From: Nematostella vectensis
Lineage: Eukaryota; Cnidaria; Anthozoa; Actiniaria; Edwardsiidae
Direction of reading: 5' to 3'
Assembly (NCBI RefSeq): GCF_932526225.1
Contig: NC_064037.1
Span: forward strand, 4,431,203 to 4,495,202
DNA: 64,000 nucleotides
The notes beneath the pieces were generated by a model. That model did no database searches, was not told the DNA's origin, and saw only the letters and a list, made by a program, of their open reading frames with translations. Below are positions 1 through 12,800 of the stretch, piece by piece (within the stretch, counting starts at the first letter, position 1; each line of letters starts with the position of its first letter). A program made the translations under genes and the position numbers.

Positions 1-68
1 GAAATAAAATATCTACAGTTGGCAGGGAAGCCAAGCTTGATTTGATTCTTTTGATTTAATACATCATT

Positions 69-392
69 CAGGCCCGTACCCAGGAGTTTTCTTGGGGGGG
101 TGCGAAATCCGAAAAACTGGACCTACCTTTTCCGGGGGGAGGGGGGGGGATGGAATGAGTTTTCTGATAAAAATCTGACCATCCCCGAAAGGATAAAAAG
201 GGATTTTTTTATGCGTTGCAGTATCTCCACCTGACGTTTATTGTCGGATTTGGCTACGTACCAGAGTGATCTAGATTATGCTTTATAGTTTTGTCTACAA
301 ATAGCACGTCCATTGGGATCCAAAAGTGGACCTTCGGCCGATGTGGAAGCGGTGCGTTCGCACCCCCTGCACCACACCTGGGTACGGGCCTG
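69..392. mobile_element. Foldback (MITE-like) element, 324 bp
   Basis: The ends are a perfect 16-bp inverted repeat, CAGGCCCGTACCCAGG at 69-84 and its reverse complement at 377-392. The interior is G-rich near the left end and has no credible coding sequence. A similar terminal sequence (CCCGTACCCAGGG) recurs near 52160, so the family is dispersed. No transposase is visible; the short open frame crossing it looks fortuitous. Confidence 0.7.
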
Positions 393-955
393 TGATTGTC
401 TTAATAACCAACTGCCAATGCAGCCTCAAATTCGAGTTAGCAGGGAAATCTTTAAAATAATAAAAAAACATAGAACAACCTGTTTATCAGAACAAAAACT
501 GCAAGCTTACCCCAGATTTTTTCTCTATTGTTCTGCTAAGCGTATTGACAAATGATCTCGCATTAGGATTCATCACAGGGATATAACAGAACCCAAGATC
601 AATGACTAAAGAAAATGCTTATGTTGCATTTTTTTAAATGAAATTATAGGCCCGCAATGTCTACATGCTGCTACAGCAATATAAACCACCGGGAACCTCG
701 GCTAGGTTTGAAAAATAATTCTACGCCAACTAGAGATTAAGACATCTCAGACATTACTAACATAACGAATGTATAAAAAAACCCAGGATTTCAAGGATTG
801 GCATTTCCCATTCATGCGCTTCCAAAATTCTCTGTTAAAGATTTTGAACTCAGGGTCCCAGAAAAACCCCGAAATGTCTCCTTGCTGAGGTGAGATTGAC
901 AGAGGTGTTACAGAGGGTTATGTAAACAGAAGTATAAGATGAAGCCAAACGACAA
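393..955. other. Intergenic, nothing recognised
   Basis: AT-rich sequence without a credible coding region, between the foldback element and the large minisatellite. I see no RNA gene or conserved motif. Confidence 0.5.
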
Positions 956-3022
956 ATCGTTAGTCACATAGTGTCCTATGATAACGAAATCGCCCCCCCC
1001 CCCCTCTAGAGAACCACAAGCATCGTTAGTCACATAGTGTCCTATGATAACGAAATCGGCCCCCCTCCCTCCCTCTAGAGAACCACAAGCATCGTTAGTC
1101 ACATAGTGTCCTATGATAACGAAATCGCCCCCCCCCCTCCCTCTAGAGAACCACAAGCATCGTTAGTCACATAGTGTCCTATGATAACGAAATCGGCCCC
1201 CCCCTCTCTCTAGAGAACCACAAGCATCGTTAGTCACATAGTGTCCTATGATAACGAAATCGGCCCCCCCCTCTCTCTAGAGAACCACAAGCATCGTTAG
1301 TCACATAGTGTCCTATGATAACGAAATCGGCCCCCCCCTCCCTCTAGAGAACCACAAGCATCGTTAGTCACATAGTGTCCTATGATAACAAAATCGCCCC
1401 CCCTCCTCTAGAGAACCACAAGCATCGTTAGTCACATAGTGTCCTATGATAACGAAATCGGCCCCCCCTCCCTCTAGAGAACCACAAGCATCGTTAGTCA
1501 CATAGTGTCCTATGATAACGAAATCGGCCCCCCCCTCCCTCTAGAGAACCACAAGCATCGTTAGTCACATAGTGTCCTATGATAACAAAATCGGCCCCCC
1601 CCCTCTAGAGAATCACAAGCATCGTTAGTCACATAGTGTCCTATGATAACGAAATCGGCCCCCCCCCCCTCTAGAGAACCACAAGCATCGTTAGTCACAT
1701 AGTGTCCTATGATAACAAAATCGCCCCCCCCCCCCTCTAGAGAACCACAAGCATCGTTAGTCACATAGTGTCCTATGATAACGAAATCGGCCCCCCCCTC
1801 CCTCTAGAGAACCACAAGCATCGTTAGTCACATAGTGTCGTATGATAACGAAATCGGCCCCCCTCCCTCTAGAGAACCACAAGCATCGTTAGTCACATAG
1901 TGTCCTATGATAACGAAATCGCCCCCCCCCCCTCCCTCTAGAGAACCACAAGCATCGTTAGTCACATAGTGTCCTATGATAACGAAATCGCCCCCCCCCC
2001 TCCCTCTAGAGAACCACAAGCATCGTTAGTCACATAGTGTCCTATGATAACGAAATCGCCCCCCCTCCCTCTAGAGAACCACAAGCATCGTTAGTCACAT
2101 AGTGTCCTATGATAACGAAATCGGCCCCCCTCCCTCTAGAGAACCACAAGCATCGTTAGTCACATAGTGTCCTATGATAACGAAATCGGCCCCCCTCTCT
2201 CTAGAGAACCACAAGCATCGTTAGTCACATAGTGTCCTATGATAACGAAATCGGCCCCCTCCCCTCTCTCTAGAGAACCACAAGCATCGTTAGTCACATA
2301 GTGTCCTATGATAACGAAATCGGCCCCCCTCCCTCTAGAGAACCACAAGCATCGTTAGTCACATAGTGTCCTATGATAACGAAATCGGCCCCCCTCCCTC
2401 TAGAGAACCACAAGCATCGTTAGTCACATAGTGTCCTATGATAACGAAATCGCCCCCACCCCTCTCTCTAGAGAACCACAAGCATCGTTAGTCACATAGT
2501 GTCCTATGATAACGAAATCGCCCCCCCCCCCTCCCTCTAGAGAACCACAAGCATCGTTAGTCACATAGTGTCCTATGATAACGAAATCGGCCCCCTCCCC
2601 TCCCTCTAGAGAACCACAAGCATCGTTAGTCACATAGTGTCGTATGATAACGAAATCGGCCCCCCTCCCTCTAGAGAACCACAAGCATCGTTAGTCACAT
2701 AGTGTCCTATGATAACGAAATCGGCCCCCCTCCTCCCTCTAGAGAACCACAAGCATCGTTAGTCACATAGTGTCCTATGATAACGAAATCGGCCCCCCTC
2801 CCCTCCCTCTAGAGAACCACAAGCATCGTTAGTCACATAGTGTCCTATGATAACGAAATCGCCCCCCCCCTCTCTCTAGAGAACCACAAGCATCGTTAGT
2901 CACATAGTGTCCTATGATAACGAAATCGGCCCCCCTCCCTCTAGAGAACCACAAGCATCGTTAGTCACATAGTGTCCTATGATAACAAAATCGGCCCCCC
3001 TCCCTCTAGAGAACCACAAGCA
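956..3022. repeat. Minisatellite, ~65-bp unit, about 32 copies
   Basis: The unit contains CGTTAGTCACATAGTGTCC, then TATGATAACGAAATCG, a C-rich tract, then CTCTAGAGAACCACAAGCAT. Outside the C tract the units are almost identical. The C tract varies (C5 to C13, with T interruptions) and accounts for nearly all length differences, as expected from polymerase slippage. Scattered variants (AACAAAATC for AACGAAATC, GTCGTATG for GTCCTATG) mark sub-lineages. Short reading frames on the minus strand are by-products of the repeat. Confidence 0.95.
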
Positions 3023-3814
3023 CATTGTGTCCAATGACAACTGGTTAAACATCTTCCCACGTTCCCGCTCCTAAGGCCTTCTGGGCTATTTTGCCGCCAC
3101 ATTGACAAAATTACCCAGTAGGCTCTAGGAGCGAAAATGACCTCCCTCTATAAAACGACGAGCTAAGGATATCCCGGCAATACAAATGCTCAACTTCATA
3201 AAAACAACGTCATCCAAACCATTTCATGTTTATTAATTATATATTTTCGTCGGTTTAAAACAATTTACATAACACAAAGTAAAATATATTAGACTATTGA
3301 ACTCGTCATAAAACAAATCATGTCAGACCGTTCATTTATCTGACCTTCCTTTAGCAAAGCATGCCGGGTAGACATTATGTCGACGTCACCTCTCAGCCCT
3401 TGATAGCGACGTTGTCTTCAAGGGGGGTGCCGACTTCTTCGTGGGGGGTGCCGACTTCTTCGTGGGGGGTGTCGACTTCTTCGTGGGGGTGTCGACTTCT
3501 TCGTTCTTTTTATGTCGTCTTCGTTGACGGGCCCTGCAAAAAAAGACAAATTCCTCAACACGTAATTCTAAAAGAAGAAACAACAACAACAAACTCGAAA
3601 GACATTGTCCATTTCAAGTTACCCTAGGGATTTATCTTATTTGATCTATATAATTGCATTTTATACAAACACTTTATTTTGGGAAATTTCCAAGGCGAAA
3701 ATTCCGGGTGGTGGGGGTTTATTCTTTTTTCTTCCTTAGTATTGATCAGTTCGCACTTCCTTGGACGGGTTTAAAATGCGATTTATCACTTATTCTAGGA
3801 ATAAATAGTTGTAA
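3023..3814. other. AHI1 downstream flank; small G-rich tandem repeat
   Basis: Between the minisatellite and AHI1. At about 3420-3510 a ~22-bp unit (CGACTTCTTCGTGGGGGGTG) occurs about four times. Minus-strand AATAAA signals lie at 3718-3723 and 3673-3678, 150-200 nt past the proposed AHI1 stop, and could serve as its polyadenylation signals. Confidence 0.5.
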
Positions 3815-3895
3815 CCTTGTTGAGAGCCGCAATAACGCAGTGATAACTTCGCTTCCAAGCCAGTGGAGCGGGGTTTAATCCCAGGTCAGACTTAC
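3815..3895 (+). repeat. Possible tRNA-derived SINE head
   Basis: The sequence has an A-box-like stretch (TAACGCAGTGATAACTTCGC) and, about 35 nt on, a B-box-like GGGTTTAATCCC, in the order and spacing of a pol III internal promoter. It does not fold convincingly as a functional tRNA. A tRNA-derived short interspersed element is my reading; a decayed tRNA gene is the alternative. It overlaps the 3' end of the proposed last AHI1 exon on the opposite strand, which weakens confidence in the end of that exon. Confidence 0.35.
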
Positions 3896-6800
3896 TAGTT
3901 GTTTTACATGTGTAAAAAGCTGGCTTTCTACATTAGGGACTTTGTACCCCCCCCCCCCCTCCCCCCAACCCTTCTTTTTGGAAAATGACGTTGAAGCCGG
4001 ACGTGATCTCATATATTGAAAACGAAACTCTTTCACCCTTCCCTGCGGCACATATCTCTGTTGTTGCTTTTCAACTCGCCTTTGAGTGGCTGCCATCTCG
4101 GCATCGCTACTATCCTCCGGCCCTGACAAGATCCGCAGTTCACCTGTCTTACTTGTCACCGCAGTCATCTGAAAAGAACAATGCAGGACCATGTTTGGCA
4201 CTCATGGAACACATGATCAGGGGGAACCTGATCATTGGTCATCACCCTTAATAAGGGTTTTTACATACACCTATTTAAAAAAAGGCTGCACCCGGAGAAT
4301 CAGTGTATCGTAACCCGCGGTGGTTTATGGGCATTAAGTAAATAAGCTAATATGCGTAAATAAAATACAAATACAGGTTTCAAAAGCTGTAGAATTCTTG
4401 TTTATGTTCTTATGAACATTCTCATGGCTTTCACATACAAGGATTCAGCCGTTTATTTGCTACCCATGAATCACCGCGGGTAACGACACATGGATTCTCA
4501 AATGCAACCTTATTTGAAATAGGTGTAAACACTGGTTGTGCTCCGTGGGTTGTCCTTCGAACCACTAGCACGAGGCTAAACAACGGAACACGTGATCGAA
4601 GACTAAACAAGTCCTTTAAAAAGGGGAAATCAGAAGAGAATTCGATAGCATACAAGTGCCTGCATTTTGTTCTACAAAATTTTTGTAAGAAAACAAGAAC
4701 TATACACAGTCATCTCAAAAGGGGACTTGCGCTAAAAGATCACGTGACTGTTTGGGTGGCAACTAGCGCGCGCAGGCTTTTAGCGGCAAAATAACAGCAA
4801 CAAAAAGCAACTTAATCAGCGCTTACGAAAAAATCCAGAATTCTTTTTTTTTTTCAGAAAGGGTTTAGTTTCATTTAAAGATGAAATTTTTCCGTCGTTC
4901 TCTGGTGTGACGGGCGCACCTATTTCTGATTTTTGGTTTGATTATTTTGTTTTGAATTTGCCACCCAGAAAGGCAACATGATCTTTTAGCCCGCTATTGG
5001 TTAAGCTATCTCAGTCAACTAAGGTCTTCCATACCCACTTTCCTTATTTACAAGAGACTTATTACAAGCAAGTTCGGGGGCTCTGCTTGGGAGTCCCTGA
5101 TTAACTTTACCTTATCCTTCTTTTTGTGTTTGCTGGTGTTAGTAGGCACTGCAGGGGGTAGCTGAGTTTCTTTTAGGTCCGCCTCGGAATCTAACTCTTC
5201 TGTTGGAAGATGAAAAAAAAAAATTCATAATGCATCCTTTGTCCCTCGCAAGGGGATTGGCCAGGGAGAGATAAAACTGGTAGGTAAGTCTCTCAGATTG
5301 TACATAACCCATGAACCACTGCGGGTCGACACAGACTCTCGAGTGTAGCCTTATTGAAATGTAAGGGACAAAATGTTTAGGTCCCAATACTTTTATATGC
5401 AAGTTCTTGTCACTTATATGTGAGTCTGTCAATGAGGTTGCATAAGGGAAATAGGAACAGTTTTTACGACGCCTCCAAATATATAGATGTCCCTATTCGG
5501 GACAGTACCTTTGTCAATGAAGTTTTTTAAAGGGAATTAAATCCCAGCGATGTATTTTCATGCGGGCTGATTGGTTAATAGCTAGTGTACATTTTTCACA
5601 AGACAAATATCAGGTGATACCGTCCAGCCAAAGCTTCACTTCTTGGCGACTGTTTATTTTGCGAACAATTTATCATCCTTGGACATTATCCGACGATATC
5701 CCAGCCGCCACAAGGGTTTATTTGCTAAGTGCCCCTGTGCTTATGAGACCTTATGATACTGACGTCCGAATCCGGGACTATACCTTTCTCCATGATGTAG
5801 TTTGAAGGGAAGTAGCCCTGTCTGCCGTCCGCCAGCTCACCCATCCACCAGTTCTCATTGTCTTGGTAAAGCACCGTGATAACGTCACCTGGCGTGATGG
5901 TTAGCTCGTCCGCGCGATTTGCCTCGTAGGGGTACATGACGAGCACCTGGCGAGCACGTGATAACCACGTGGAGTTAGCAAGAAATGGAGCAAACATAGG
6001 TTGGTATGGATAAATCATAAACACTTGGTAAACACGTGATGAGGTTAGCGATTAGCCTTGTACGGGTACATCACAAGTACCTAGTAAACAAGTCAGTACC
6101 CCGTTAAGGAGAAATGGACAATCATAGCTTTTTTTTGGGACATTACCCACAAATGGTAAAAACACGTGATACATTTGAGGACGAATACGACAACGACCTG
6201 GCCGAAACTAAGTGCGCACTCTGGTCCATTTCTTCTCTCTATCGATTTCAAAAAGGGCCTCTGGCCTCTAGCCAACATGGAGAGAGATACTTGTAGCGAA
6301 TGAACACGGCTGACTCACCTGTTTCTTGGGTTGGGCTGCCTGTTTGGACTTGAAGGCGCCCGCGTTGAAACTAAACGTCGGCTTCTGATTCAGCTGTGAC
6401 ATGCGCTTTAGAGAAACGTGAGAATACCGTGTCAAACTATCCTTTCTTTGGATCTCTTGTTTAAGTGATTTTAGTTATTATTTCAGTTGCGTCACAAAGC
6501 AGTTGAAAAAATATTAAATCGATCATGTAACGTCGATCACGCTTCATGATACCTACGAATCGCTCTTTATAACGAATGCATGGCCACAACTCATTCCCGA
6601 CTTTTCCACACTTAGGTCACGAGGCTGGCGCGAATCAATACAACATGATAACGAAAAAGCCACGATAGGTCACGAAATGATCACGATTCGTGTTCACAGA
6701 CACGAAAAAACAAGATCAGGCTAGGGTTGTGATACAAATCAAACACGATTTAAGCAAGACAATAAATGGTCACGATACGATTACGAGACGTTCTCGTTAC

Positions 6801-9800
6801 GGTTGCGAAACGATCTCGACAAGGTAACGACATGGTCACGAGACAATCCCGAAACGGCTACGACACAGTCACAACACAATCACAACATAGTTAAAACCAG
6901 CCACAGCAACGCCAAAGAAAATCACTGCAAGGTCACGGCACGGTTAGACGAGCAATCACCAAATTGTCACTATACGACACATTCAAACTGGTCTTAAGAC
7001 GTAGGGTCACGACAAAGTCACGAGATGACCACGACGCGAAGTTGTCACGAAGCAGTCACGAAATGATTATAATAGCATCACTGTTACGATCACCAGAGTA
7101 CGCTATGTCCCGGAGAGTCTACACTCGTCTCACCAGTGGACCTGGTGTCTCGGCCGCCGGTGCCGCCATACTCATCGTGAGAGAACCCTGTCTTGCATAT
7201 CCTGAAAAGAAAGGGCCAACAAAAAGCCAGTCAGTCACCTTTCCGAAACATCCAACTGTCTTTTGTATGAACAGACCGTTTCACGATGTTGCGCGCGCAT
7301 TCAAAATGTCACAGACTGGCGGACCCTCGCTTATCTTAAATGGCGTACGAAGTGGACTTTTAGACGAAGCTATAGAAAATGCTGTCAGAGTACTTCTTTC
7401 GAGAAATTTGGAGTCAAATTCCCCTTCGTCTGCGTTTTGGATCAGCTTTGGCCCGCCAGTCTGTGGCATTTTGGATGTGCACGTAACATCGTGAAAACGG
7501 ACTCTCAAATCGATTCGTTATTAAAGGACGTACGAGTTTTTGTTGTTACAATAGTACTACAACCCTACAAATACTTGCAGACTTACCAGGCGTGAACCTC
7601 CCAGATGCACCAAAATGCTGCTGGGCATGAGGCGTGCTCGGGAATCCAGTGGCTGGAAGCTGTACAGACAAGTGTGAATGAATGAGTAAATAAAAGAGTA
7701 AATAAAAAGGATCCGAAGGGTTTGACTATGATCAGCCTTGGAGTTCGGGTCATTTGGATGAACAAATATTCATAGGATGCACAGCAGTGAAGGAATTAAC
7801 TCTTGCTCGGGCACCCTGGGAACGCAGTGTCCTTAATAACAGACTTAATAATTTTCAATAAATTCTTTGCATTCAATTTCTGTTGATTATTTTTATTTCC
7901 CTCCATAAAAACAAGGGGTTCTATACAGCGGAGTGTCCGTAAGGCGAGACTTTTTATGCTTTGAAGTAGAAGGTTTTGGAATGATTGCATTTAAACTAGG
8001 CACCCCACTCCATTGCTCTCACGCATAAAAACACACGGCTGCGATCGTATAGAACATGAAAGATCTTGAGTCATGGTGGCACTTCGTGATCGTTTATCGA
8101 GGGTTAAGGCCACGGTAGGTGGCCTTTACCCTCGATAAACGATCCCTCGATAAACCCTCTTACCTGTCCCGGTGAAGGGGTGGGTTGATAACTTGTCATG
8201 TACGTAGAAGAAAAGTCAGAGCCCCAAGTTGATAAGCTAGCATTCGTGGCAAGGCCCTGTCGAGCTGACCGCATTGCAAAGTCCGGGCTCTGGAATGTGA
8301 CACGCCCAGTGTGTGCTTGGAGGGGCTGTTTTGGTGGTGTCTGGAAAAGTGGAGTTTCTGGAGTTCGCTGTATCTGTTGTTGGTACATGGTGTTGATGCC
8401 TGGTGTCTGGAATGAGGCGTTGCCTGGTGTACGCAGCATGCCAGTGTCCATGAGTCGGGCAGTGCCAGGAGTCTCCTGGGAGGAGATTTAATATTACTTA
8501 TCTACTATTGGAATCCCTGGCTAACACAAGACCGAAAAACATGCTTGTACTACCATGTACCCTTTGCAGTCGTCCGCCTTTACCACCACGAGAATTGAAG
8601 CGCTTTTGTGAATGACAAAAACGCAGATGATTGCAAAGGAGACTAATTGAACTAGAGACCTTTATAACCGAAAAGTATATATAGAAATGTATAGAAACGG
8701 ATCTGATCTGTAATCATAGTATTTAACGAAATACGAAAGCTGCGACGCTACTGCCAATAGCACAGGTTTCATATGTAACGAGATTAGCGTATAAAGACAA
8801 AATTTTATCAAAATTCTTAATGTGTCAGGGTAAAAGCTTAACTGGTGAAACATTTTTGGAACCGCAAAATCGCAAACCATTCACTCTAAAAACAAGAACT
8901 CATTTTACTGCTTTTTTTCAAATACAATGAGAAATAAGTAAAATTTTCAGAAGAATCACCTCTGGCGAAGACCACGTTTACAGCTTTTAAATAGTCTCAA
9001 CGAAAATCACTTTGGGATGAATTATATGACTCGCGATATCCAATGTCTAGGCTTAGGACATGACGGAAAAACATGACATGACGATTCAAATAAGCCCATT
9101 TCACATCGAATAAGGCGGAAAATTTTTCTGAGTACTAAGTAACTTATAGCAATCAAAATATCAAGTGCGACTTTTTTTTTAATTGATGCGACTTTTTATA
9201 AAATGTCTTTGAAATTTGAGCTTTTCGTCCCTGAGCTCATACATAGAGCTAAGATGATCAAGGAAAATTATCTTAAAAAGCCAAAATCTGGTTATGTGCA
9301 CTTCGGCCTCACGTTATTTGTGTTTTAAAAATCAGTCCGTAATACAAGGAACCTATAGCCATTGTGAGAAATTGTGTCTTCTCTCTCTATCTGGAATTGC
9401 GCGTTGCGTGCAACTTCCTCACGCTTAGGAGAGATTCTCGGAAAATTCTTTATCTGTCTCTTACCGAACTTACCAGAACGGAGTCAAGTTTGCTTTTCAC
9501 CCGCTGCATTCGCATGACGTCATGGGTGACATCACCCATGGTCCTTAGCGACTCAACCATCGGGGTGGCCAGGCTGGTTTCAAGGGCTGTCTCCTTGACT
9601 GGGGTGGCCCCAGGTTCCATTAGGCGCTTGGCGTCTTCTTTCGCAGCTGTATGTCGAACACAATGTTTGATATCAGTGCTGGAAAACTAGTTCCAGTACT
9701 GCGCGGTTAAACCAGCCTTTTTGTTTTGAAATGGCGGCGTTTTACCGGCGAACTGTCACATTTTGGCGAATGCTAAGAAAACTAGATCAAACCTAAGGCT

Positions 9801-12800
9801 AAAATTTTCTATATTAAGGTTGTTTTTATCTTGCAAATAGTCCATCGCATCAGACAAAACGCATTTCCTTGCTGCTATCGAATTTTAATCCAATTGTACT
9901 CTGCCCTCGATGTCGTTGCTCAAGCCCCCTATTTTCGACGTTCGTTGTATTGTGTTAGATATAATTACAATTATTCACCGAAAGCGAAGTGAATAGCGGT
10001 GGATAGTCCCCTAGACGCGAAGCGTACATTATTCCGTGATAGCGAACCAATCAGAGCACGCGTTCTTATGTAGTTCCCGCCAAGTATATACCAAACCGCG
10101 ATAATTACAGTTTAGATTGTAACGAACTTCAATTGTACCCTTGTATCCACAAAGCATCTCCTTTCGCTAATTGACTAGTGAAATTCTTGTTAATAAGACA
10201 GTACTTCTCGCATCCTTATTGGCTTTTATTACCAAGCTGTCATAAAAGCCACGCTAGCGCAAGACAGGCTGTTTATCTGATTGATGCAATAAACTATTTT
10301 GATTGATGCATTTTTATGTCTGCTACCCTTAACATTTTACAAAGTTATGAACTACCTTTTTATCCTTATAGAGTGGCTCATTAGATTGGTTTCAATTAAT
10401 CTGTGAAACACTAACTGTTAGTTGCTGAGTTGTTGTTCACCGTGCGAGATACGCAAAACAAAACAATAGAGAACAAAATATTTAACTAGTATTACTATAT
10501 GTAAAAGTGTAGTATGCCACTAACCGTTTCACGGATTAACTGAAATCACTCTAAGCTCACGGCTCGTTAACTCCTGCCTGCACTCCTGACCACACTTTCT
10601 GGATGACAAAGAATCCTAAATGAGCTACATTTGTTATGTAAACTTCTCAGTGATTATGTTTATTTAACGAATAGCTCTTTGACCGAAAAGTAGAAATAGC
10701 CCCAAAATACATAATAAACATAATTATTATTTACTATTTGAAATAACGTTTAATTGTCCATATATCTTTTCTTTCCAAATATTTGCTAGATAGAAGATCT
10801 AAAAATGGTTGGCATTTCTGCTTGATTATTTGAGTTCCTCTAGCTTTAACTTGTTACTGTAGAATTCCTTTATCGTCGTGGCATCCTTTGACGCTCTCTC
10901 CGCTGCTTTTTTACCGTCCTTCGCGACGAACCGAAAAGCGTAGAGTTTGCTACTGTTTAGTTGCTTGCTATAAAGGGCAAGACGTAGCTTCTTTTTCTCA
11001 TTGCGGACCGCCGAAATTTCCCGCCAAGTAAAAACGAGTTGTAGCTTTGTTACGTGCCCGTGGTTATTCAGTTCGTACACAAACACGCCGTTACAACCAA
11101 AACCCAATAGAACTGGGATTTTTCTGGAGTCTCTAGCGCCTACGTGTAATGATAAGCCATACAAGGGCAGCTCTATAGCAGATTCTAGAAACTTGTGTAC
11201 GATTTCGCCCTTGCTTGTGTTGGAGTTTTGTCTGTAAAACTCAGTTGCCAATCTTTCGTACTGAATGAACTCTGGACCGGATCTTTTCACTGGCGCGAAA
11301 AACTCTCCGAGCTGTGACGCCAAGTATCCGTCTTTGCTGGTCGTTGTGTCATAGTCTCCAAGCCAGAATTGAGCGAAGAAACCATCAAATATAGCGTGCT
11401 GTTTCACGGAGACAAGCCCGATAAAGCAGTCTTTTGGTTATAAGGTGTTTGATGTGCAAACACAAAAATTCGCAAGCAGCATATTCGAGGTTTCGCACAT
11501 TCCGAGGGTAAAATCTCACGCCGAATTTGAGATTAAGAGGGCGTCCCTTGCGTGCCGAAAGCTCGTCTTTTAGGTCAACCCAATCGTGATCTTTTCCTGT
11601 GAACTGTAGTCCGAAGTAGTCTTTGCTTTGGAGCTCCAGTACTTTGCAAACACTGTCGAACAAGACCTGCGCTTTCACCCAACTTTCCTCAAATGTAATA
11701 GAGAATGTCGTGCGATCCAACAGCGCAACTCGAAACTCGCGCTCGCAACTCGGTTGCAACTTCGTACCGTAAATAATACTTTGCGATCTTATAGCTGGCA
11801 TTTTAAAACGAAAACGTCAGCTGAGGATTTTTTTTTAGTAACACAGATCTTCGTGCATTAGAGTTTCAGTTGCGATGCGCACCCTTCGTTAGTTAAGGGA
11901 TGTTTCACCGCTTCCGCACTGTGTAATACCTCATTGGTGTAATCAACTAACAGAGATACCGCTATGAATTTTTAATGGCTTTGTTCTATTCTGCACTTAT
12001 ATCACTATTGTTCTCATCAGCGTCGCTTTTGTTAAACCTTTTTTGCGGTAGATATGAGCATTTGTGCTTTGGATACATAACCCCACATTTGATTCCGAGA
12101 TTCAGTAGTAAGGTTAAAAAGCTTCGACTCTAGTTGATAACTAAGGGAAGCGAGTACTATTGACTTAAAAAATCCTAATAGGGAGACTAGGAAAGGGCTG
12201 TCCGACATCCGAGAACGATTGATGGCAATGACGTAATTAATAGTCACAAAATGACATGACTCACCGAAAGGCTCCGACGAAAGTGACTGACGGGTGTTTG
12301 ATGTCACAACAGATTATTGGCTTTTGTACCATGCTTTTTCTGTTGTTTTTCGTGATATGTCTAGTGCTAGACGAATGTTTGACGTCACAATAGAGCATTC
12401 GCTTTGATGATATGTTCACTGTTCCTTGATCTTCCTGATGTGTCTGCTTTGCATAAAAATGACGTGTAGTAAAGTTCCGAGCATCAGCCATATACATTCC
12501 AAAGATGTCTGTTTTCTGGCTTCGGTCATTGAAACAAACATTTGGTGTTTTTAATTGGTCAGCGCCTCGGGAGTGGAGTCCTAATTAGAATCCATTTTAT
12601 TGCTGGCCATTGAAAACGCTTCAATTATTTTGAATGACGGAAAGCAGACGGCGATTTAGCTGTTAAAAATCCTCGCCGAGAGTTGTCAGAATATTAAGAA
12701 CACCAGCAAACACAACTTTGTATAAAAATATAAGTCATTTATTCGTCATTTTTTATATAGCGCGGATTGCGATACACACTTTCCACCGGCTTTTTGAAGT

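Noticed and set aside
908-2684. Repeated minus-strand frames containing DFVIIGHYVTNDACGSLEGG
   Set aside because: Translation of the 65-bp minisatellite; frame breaks wherever the C tract changes length.
6964-7595. Overlapping frames of 110-176 codons on both strands
   Set aside because: They cross a foldback element whose symmetry opens both strands, and a real AHI1 exon in another frame.
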